Below are positions 55,270 to 59,476 of a stretch of DNA of 59,476 nt, one piece after another. Each line of letters begins with the position of its first letter. Position 1 is the stretch's first letter. The DNA is from Parageobacillus thermantarcticus. Its GTDB lineage: Bacteria; Bacillota; Bacilli; Bacillales; Anoxybacillaceae. The stretch lies in NCBI RefSeq assembly GCF_900111865.1, contig NZ_FOJS01000017.1:1-59476 (forward strand), written 5' to 3'. The notes under the pieces are model-generated. The model was given only the letters and a program-made list of their open reading frames with translations, was not told where the DNA came from and did no database searches. The position numbers were made by a program, and so were the translations under genes.

Positions 55270-56175
55270 ATGACGGAAAAATCACAAATTTTATTAGAAA
55301 GCGGTACGAACGAACTGGAAATTGTCGAGTTTTTAATTGCGAATAACCGTTTTGCGATCAATGTCATGAAAGTGCGTGAAATTGTTCACCCGCTTCCGAT
55401 TACGAAAATTCCGCATTCTCATCCGCATATTGAAGGGATTATTGAGTTGCGCGGAGAAGTGCTTCCGGTCGTTGATTTGGCAAAAGTGCTTCATTTCCCA
55501 TCTTCCGAACATCCTGAACACGATAAATTTATTGTCGCGGAGTTTAATCAGCTAAAAGTTGTTTTCCACGTACACGACGTGACACGCATCCATCGGATTT
55601 CATGGAAACAGATCGAAAAACCGTCGGAAATGTATCAAGGGCTGGAAGCGCAAATTATCGGTGTCGTAAAATTGGAAGGGCAAATGATTTTATTGTTAGA
55701 TTTTGAAAAAATTATCGTCGACATTAACCCAGACTTAGGGATAAACGCACAGCAAATGAAACGGCTCGGAAACCGAGAACGTTCGCAAAAAAAGATCGTC
55801 GTGGCGGAAGATTCGCCGCTATTAAGAAGATTGCTGCGCGAGACGTTAGCGGAAGCGGGATACGTATTGGTGGAATTTTTTGAAAATGGCGAGGATGCTC
55901 TCCGCTATTTACAGTCGATTGTTGATGAAGGAAAAGATATCGCTGACGAAGTGCAACTTGTTATTACGGATATTGAAATGCCGCAAATGGACGGCCATCA
56001 TTTAACAAAGCGCATTCGTGAAGACGAAAGGTTAAACAAACTTCCTGTCATTATTTTTTCTTCTCTTATTACCGATGATCTTCGCCATAAAGGCGAGAAA
56101 GTTGGTGCGACAGCGCAAGTAAGCAAACCGCAAATCGACGAACTCGTCAACATGATTGATGCACATATTTTATAA
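55270..56175 (+). CDS. cheV: Chemotaxis coupling/adaptation protein CheV
   Basis: 301 residues from ATG 55270. N-terminal CheW domain (~15-155; FAINVMKVREIVHPLPITKIP, IEGIIELRGEVLPVVDL) that couples receptors to CheA, and a C-terminal response-regulator domain (~177-300) with acidic pocket VVAEDS, phospho-acceptor Asp in LVITDIEMPQMDG and Lys in QVSKPQ. Size matches B. subtilis CheV (303). TATAAT at ~55232 with a weak -35 is a plausible promoter. It serves the receptors at 17185 and 36888. Confidence 0.95.
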   Translation: MTEKSQILLESGTNELEIVEFLIANNRFAINVMKVREIVHPLPITKIPHSHPHIEGIIELRGEVLPVVDLAKVLHFPSSEHPEHDKFIVAEFNQLKVVFHVHDVTRIHRISWKQIEKPSEMYQGLEAQIIGVVKLEGQMILLLDFEKIIVDINPDLGINAQQMKRLGNRERSQKKIVVAEDSPLLRRLLRETLAEAGYVLVEFFENGEDALRYLQSIVDEGKDIADEVQLVITDIEMPQMDGHHLTKRIREDERLNKLPVIIFSSLITDDLRHKGEKVGATAQVSKPQIDELVNMIDAHIL

Positions 56176-56286
56176 TGAAGTTGATGAAATAAACATTTGC
56201 GCTTATACATATAGAAAGCAGATTATCGGGTGTGGGCATTCTAAAGGTCGGATAGGCGCATAAAGAAGCACATCTACTGCTAATAT

Positions 56287-56321
56287 AAAAAGCGGTTCCA
56301 ATAATCGGAACCGCTTTTTTT
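56287..56321. terminator. Bidirectional terminator between cheV and ykyB
   Basis: AAAAAGCGGTTCC / GGAACCGCTTTTTTT, 7-nt loop. Confidence 0.9.
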
Positions 56322-56757
56322 AATAATAGCTTTCTCCAAGACGTTTAAATACCGGTTTTTGATACGGTTTTTTTCGTTTTGGCGGCGTTTCTTTCACGCC
56401 TGTGTATGCTTGCAATAACGCTTTCGCCTGGGACAGCGGCATTCTTGCGACAGGATTGCGGTAAGAATCATTAAGCGTTCCAAGATGCGGAAGATGTGTG
56501 AAGTCTTCTTTTGTTGGTGGAATATGAAAATAATAATCGCCGACAGCGACAAGCACATCCGATTGCTGTTGGCTGTATTTCGGATTGCGGGAAAAATGTA
56601 AGCCGATTTTTTTCGCTTTTCCTTCTTGCAGTAGTTTTTCGATAGCTTTTTTCTTAAGAAGATATAGGAAAGATGGGTTTAACGCGGTTTTTGCGTGGCG
56701 GTTTACGGTAAAAATCGCTTTTGCTAGGTTATCTACTGTCGGTTCTAATGGTTCCAT
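56320..56757 (-). CDS. ykyB: YkyB-family protein
   Basis: 145 residues from ATG 56757, 8 nt after AGGAG; the ATG two codons upstream is too close to it. Basic, soluble protein; blocks NLAKAIFTVNRHAKTA, KKIGLHFSRNPKYSQQQSDVLVAVGDYYFH and GTLNDSYRNP match B. subtilis YkyB as I recall it. Function unknown. Position after cheV is conserved. Confidence 0.88.
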   Translation of the reverse strand: MEPLEPTVDNLAKAIFTVNRHAKTALNPSFLYLLKKKAIEKLLQEGKAKKIGLHFSRNPKYSQQQSDVLVAVGDYYFHIPPTKEDFTHLPHLGTLNDSYRNPVARMPLSQAKALLQAYTGVKETPPKRKKPYQKPVFKRLGESYY

Positions 56758-56920
56758 CAGCATGTCTCCTTTTCATCGCTTCTTTAATTTAGTTTTTATT
56801 ATACAAAATGAACATTTGTTTGCAAAACCGCTTTCTTTCGTTTGTTTTATCTTTTGATGATACGCGATGCGGCGGCAGGCAAAGAAGCGGCCGTTTTTTA
56901 GCGGTTTTGCTTCATATCAT

Positions 56921-57799
56921 TTATGCTTGATGTTGTAATGTAAAGACAGTAAGTTCTGGTGGCGAAAGAAAGCGAAGCGGTATTCTTGTCGTGCCGAGAC
57001 CACGGTTAACATATAACGTTAAATGGTTAACTTGGTAAAACCCTTCATAATATTTTTCGGAAAGCGGCGGAGTAATGAGCGGACCGATGAAAGGAAGCTG
57101 GACTTGCCCGCCATGGCTATGTCCCGATAACTGCAGGTGAGCGGGATAACGGCTCGTTTGCATAGCGCCATCCGGCTCATGTAACAGCACGATCGTATAA
57201 GTCGAATCAGGGATTGCTTTTACCATGTCAGAAAAATTTGGTTTACCGAGCATCATATCATCCCCGCCGGCAATCGCAATGAAGCTTCGCTCTTTCCGCT
57301 TAATGAGGGCATGTTCGTTAACAAGCATTTGAAATCCGGCCTTCTCCATAATATAGCGATATATGTCTGTTCCATATCCGCCGTGATCGTGATTTCCGTA
57401 AATGCTGAATTTTCCGAGCGGGGCGCGAATGCGTGAAAGCTCGCTGGCAACTGCATCAATGTGCGGATATTTGTTTGGCTCATCCAATAAATCCCCCGTA
57501 AACAGCACGATATCGGGCTGCAATTCGTTTATTTTTTGGATTATGTAGCGAAAGCGGTTTAATCCGTAATAATGGCCTAAATGAACGTCGCTAAATTGCA
57601 AAAGTTTGATTCCTGTAAATTCTTTCGGAATAAGCGGATGAGAAATGATATGATGAGTAACGGTTAATTGTCCAGGTTCAATAAAGCGAGCGTAATAATA
57701 ACTAAATAATGTCGCCAGCATTCCGCCGACACCGGTGCCCAGCAATTTTTTTAAAAATGTTCGTCGATTCATCTTTGTCATTTCTAATCGTTCCATCAT
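56921..57799 (-). CDS. ykuE: Tat-exported metallophosphoesterase YkuE
   Basis: 292 residues from ATG 57799, placed by AAAGGA 6 nt upstream; an in-frame GTG at 57814 precedes that RBS. Twin-arginine signal MNRRTFLKKLLG, hydrophobic stretch to ~45. Metallophosphoesterase motifs in order: DVHLG, GDLLDEP, GNHDHGG, LLHEP, SGHSHGGQ, which bind two metal ions. B. subtilis YkuE is a Tat substrate that attaches to the cell wall; substrate possibly phospholipid headgroups or nucleotides. Divergent from fadH. Confidence 0.92.
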   Translation of the reverse strand: MMERLEMTKMNRRTFLKKLLGTGVGGMLATLFSYYYARFIEPGQLTVTHHIISHPLIPKEFTGIKLLQFSDVHLGHYYGLNRFRYIIQKINELQPDIVLFTGDLLDEPNKYPHIDAVASELSRIRAPLGKFSIYGNHDHGGYGTDIYRYIMEKAGFQMLVNEHALIKRKERSFIAIAGGDDMMLGKPNFSDMVKAIPDSTYTIVLLHEPDGAMQTSRYPAHLQLSGHSHGGQVQLPFIGPLITPPLSEKYYEGFYQVNHLTLYVNRGLGTTRIPLRFLSPPELTVFTLQHQA

Positions 57800-57870
57800 G
57801 TGCCGTCCTTTCACAATTAGTTTTATTATAATGGAAAAAAGAAACAGAGGACAATAGGGGAGTAATAATG

Positions 57871-57925
57871 TTAGAAAATTCGGTCATTTTATAGTAAGAT
57901 AAAAATGAATGAGTAATCAGTCGTT
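57871..57925 (+). promoter_or_regulatory. fadH promoter with FadR-like operator
   Basis: TTAGAA (57871-57876), 18-bp spacer, TAAGAT (57895-57900), then ATGAATGAGTAATCAGTCGT (57905-57924), which fits the B. subtilis FadR site TGAATGANTANTCATTCA except in the right outer arm. The core TGAGTAATCA is identical to that in the operator at 8005-8022. Confidence 0.6.
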
Positions 57926-57943
57926 TGGCAAAGGGGGAGAAAC

Positions 57944-58708
57944 ATGAACGGAAAAGTAATCATTATTACTGGTGGTTCGAGCGGGATGGGAAAATATATG
58001 GCAAAACGGTTTGTATCCGAAGGAGCGAATGTCGTTATTACAGGGAGACGGATGGAAGCGCTCGAAGAAGCGAAAAAAGAAATTGAATCACCAAACGGGA
58101 AAGTTCTTCCGATTTCAATGGATGTGCGCGACCCTGAATTAGTCGCTGAAATGGTAAAGCGAACCGATGCGGAATTCGGAAAAATTGACGCTCTCATTAA
58201 TAATGCTGCCGGCAATTTTATTTGCCCTGCTGAGAAACTATCGATCAACGGTTGGAACAGCGTCATTAATATCGTATTAAACGGTACGTTTTATTGCAGT
58301 CGCGAGGTCGGAAATTATTGGATTAAAAACGGCCAAAAAGGTTCTATCATCAACATGGTTGCTACGTATGCTTGGAACGCTGGTGCAGGTGTCATTCATT
58401 CCGCATGTGCAAAAGCAGGCGTGTTGGCGATGACAAGAACGCTTGCGGTAGAATGGGGACGAAAATACGGATTTCGCGTCAATGCGATTGCGCCTGGTCC
58501 AATTGAGCGGACAGGAGGTGCGGAACGGCTTTGGGAATCGGAAGAAGCGGAAAGACGGACAATTGAAAGCGTCCCGTTAGGGCGGCTCGGTACACCGGAA
58601 GAAATTGCCGCGCTTGCCGCGTTTCTTCTTTCTGATGATGCCGCTTACATCAATGGAGAATGCATCACAATGGATGGTGGGCAGTGGCTTAATCAATATC
58701 CGTTTTAA
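57944..58708 (+). CDS. fadH: 2,4-dienoyl-CoA reductase (FadH/YkuF)
   Basis: 254 residues, RBS AAAGGGGGAG. SDR fold with TGGSSGMG cofactor motif (~9-16), NNAAGNF, and HSACAKAGV where classical SDRs have YxxxK: the Lys is kept and Tyr replaced, as is usual for 2,4-dienoyl-CoA reductases. End motif YINGECITMDGGQWL. NADPH-dependent step in breakdown of unsaturated fatty acids. A FadR-like site precedes it, so expression should rise with long-chain acyl-CoA. Confidence 0.92.
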   Translation: MNGKVIIITGGSSGMGKYMAKRFVSEGANVVITGRRMEALEEAKKEIESPNGKVLPISMDVRDPELVAEMVKRTDAEFGKIDALINNAAGNFICPAEKLSINGWNSVINIVLNGTFYCSREVGNYWIKNGQKGSIINMVATYAWNAGAGVIHSACAKAGVLAMTRTLAVEWGRKYGFRVNAIAPGPIERTGGAERLWESEEAERRTIESVPLGRLGTPEEIAALAAFLLSDDAAYINGECITMDGGQWLNQYPF

Positions 58709-58822
58709 GAGACAAGCAGCGAAAGCGCGCTTCGTCTGCGCCGGTACTTGTCGTTTAGAATGAGGAAGACTGGCAATAAAAAGTGCAAACACCGATGATC
58801 GGGAAGCAAATGCGCATGCGAG

Positions 58823-58852
58823 CGGTTTCCTAGCATTAGGAAGCCGTTTTTC
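58823..58852 (+). terminator. Probable terminator of fadH
   Basis: CGG-TTTCCTA / TAGGAA-CCG hairpin with a GCAT loop and TTTTTCT; ~115 bp after the stop codon. Confidence 0.6.
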
Positions 58853-59143
58853 TATACGCGCGTCTTTCTTCCAAACTAACATGCTCTTCATGAATTGGGT
58901 CACAATACTTTTATGTTTTGCAGTCTTTTCATGTCGGTTAAGCCATGATATGGTGATTCCGTTTACTGTACTGAAAGTGAATGAAAACTTATGATAAAAA
59001 TGTTGAATCAAAAACAGTGATGGAAAAATTAAAACAGGTTTGTTTCGAAACAACGAAGAAATAGTAAAATGAATGTAGGATATAAATGAAGCTTATCAAA
59101 TAATTAAATAAACATCTCTAAACGATTGTATGGATGGAGCGGT
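58853..59143. other. Intergenic DNA before the IS256-type element
   Basis: AT-rich, no gene seen. Contains a perfect 14-bp palindrome TTGTTTCGAAACAA at 59040-59053 of unknown meaning. Confidence 0.5.
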
Positions 59144-59222
59144 ACCGTCAAGAATTTTGTGTAATGAAAGATAGATAGGGTATCTCTGAATGGATTTAGA
59201 ATGGATAAGGAGTCGGTTTCCT

Positions 59223-59258
59223 CCGCACAGGAGACAGAATATTCTGTCTCCTGTGCGG
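59223..59258. repeat. 36-bp perfect palindrome inside the IS256 end
   Basis: Eighteen bases from CCGCACAGG to AGAAT followed by their exact reverse complement, centred on AATATT with no loop. It lies 40 bp after the transposase stop and could form a strong hairpin in the transcript; no T-run follows. Confidence 0.85.
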
Positions 59259-59298
59259 AAAGGGAGAATCCCCTTACTTTGTTATTTACAGTATTTGG

Positions 59299-59476
59299 TT
59301 AATTGTAACGTTCTTCAAACATTCGCTGGAGGGCTTCCTGCGCTTCGGCAAATCCTCGCAACTTTCGCTCTGCCCATTTCTCATTAAAATCTTGAATGGT
59401 CAAATACACGATTTTTTCCGCGGCTTCTAAACTGCTCAAACTGTTCATCGGTTTTAGACGTTTCCGAATCTCCTTG
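59299..59476 (-). CDS. IS256-family (mutator-type) transposase, C-terminal part
   Basis: Last 58 codons of a transposase reading leftward, ending NEKWAERKLRGFAEAQEALQ and FEERYN before TAA (59299-59301). The preceding RKRLKPMNSLSSLEAAEK block and this tail are typical of the mutator/IS256 family C-terminus (IRKRLKxMNSL...W..R..RGF.EA). The catalytic DDE residues are outside the window. The gene is intact as far as visible. Confidence 0.82.
   Translation of the reverse strand, partial: KEIRKRLKPMNSLSSLEAAEKIVYLTIQDFNEKWAERKLRGFAEAQEALQRMFEERYN

Larger units (their letters stand above)
59144..59476 (-). mobile_element. IS256-family element, one end (runs off right edge)
   Basis: Starts about 59144 with GTCAAGAATTTTGTGTAA (59147-59164), resembling IS256-family terminal repeats, followed by a 36-bp perfect palindrome (59223-59258) and the 3' end of the transposase. 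The other end and target duplication lie outside the window. Confidence 0.65.

Noticed and set aside
1-59476. CRISPR array, tRNA or rRNA genes, prophage or origin
   Set aside because: Looked for direct-repeat arrays, cloverleaf-like and rRNA-like segments, phage modules and DnaA-box clusters; found none.

Overview
The window is chromosomal DNA from a spore-forming Bacillaceae, most likely a moderate thermophile of the Geobacillus / Parageobacillus / Anoxybacillus group. Gene content and order track Bacillus subtilis closely: clpE-ykvI-queCDEF-(ykvS, ykvT), glcT-ptsG-ptsH-ptsI-(ykwB)-mcpC, ykwC, and patA-cheV-ykyB-ykuE-fadH(ykuF). Ribosome binding sites are strong AGGAGG types, GTG and TTG starts are common, and almost every unit ends in a clear Rho-independent terminator. 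I saw no tRNA, rRNA or CRISPR array.

Layout. 1-700 is scarred by mobile DNA: an IS4-type transposase running off the left edge cuts a ZIP metal-transporter gene, and a 115-bp MITE-like insertion with IS256-like ends sits just upstream of that gene. 1.0-7.9 kb holds a MarR regulator, a YuxL-type S9 peptidase, a lysine-riboswitch-controlled permease, an M3 oligopeptidase and a GNAT enzyme. 8.0-10.5 kb is an ABC efflux operon that includes its own TetR regulator, with paired operators. 10.5-11.35 kb is mostly decayed sequence. Then come a zinc alcohol dehydrogenase, CtsR-controlled clpE, a His-rich two-domain lipoprotein, ykvI and an unusual chemoreceptor. 19.0-21.6 kb is the preQ1-riboswitch-controlled queCDEF operon. 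21.7-26.5 kb holds small and accessory genes, including a probable SigK-dependent coat-like protein, followed by a PAS-GGDEF-EAL protein and a GerN-like antiporter. 30.8-36.1 kb is the glucose PTS (GlcT antiterminator, ptsG behind a RAT/terminator switch, ptsHI), followed by a multiply frameshifted ykwB pseudogene, mcpC and odhAB.

43.7-52.1 kb is an acyl-CoA block: two SDRs, YkwC, an ACAD11-like acyl-CoA dehydrogenase, an acyl-CoA ligase, a TetR regulator, an ACAD10/11-like kinase and a ComB-family phosphatase. Two near-identical palindromes precede the dehydrogenase and kinase units and suggest one regulon. The parts resemble a split version of the 4-hydroxyacyl-CoA phosphorylation route (mammalian ACAD10/11, Pseudomonas Lva). 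The window ends with patA, an IDEAL-domain protein, a CorA transporter, cheV, ykyB, the Tat-exported phosphoesterase ykuE, fadH behind a FadR-like site, and the 3' end of an IS256-family element running off the right edge.

The points I find most worth following are the split ACAD11/Lva-like locus with its shared operator, the large nested stem in the odhA leader, and the MITE-like insertion with visible target-site duplication.
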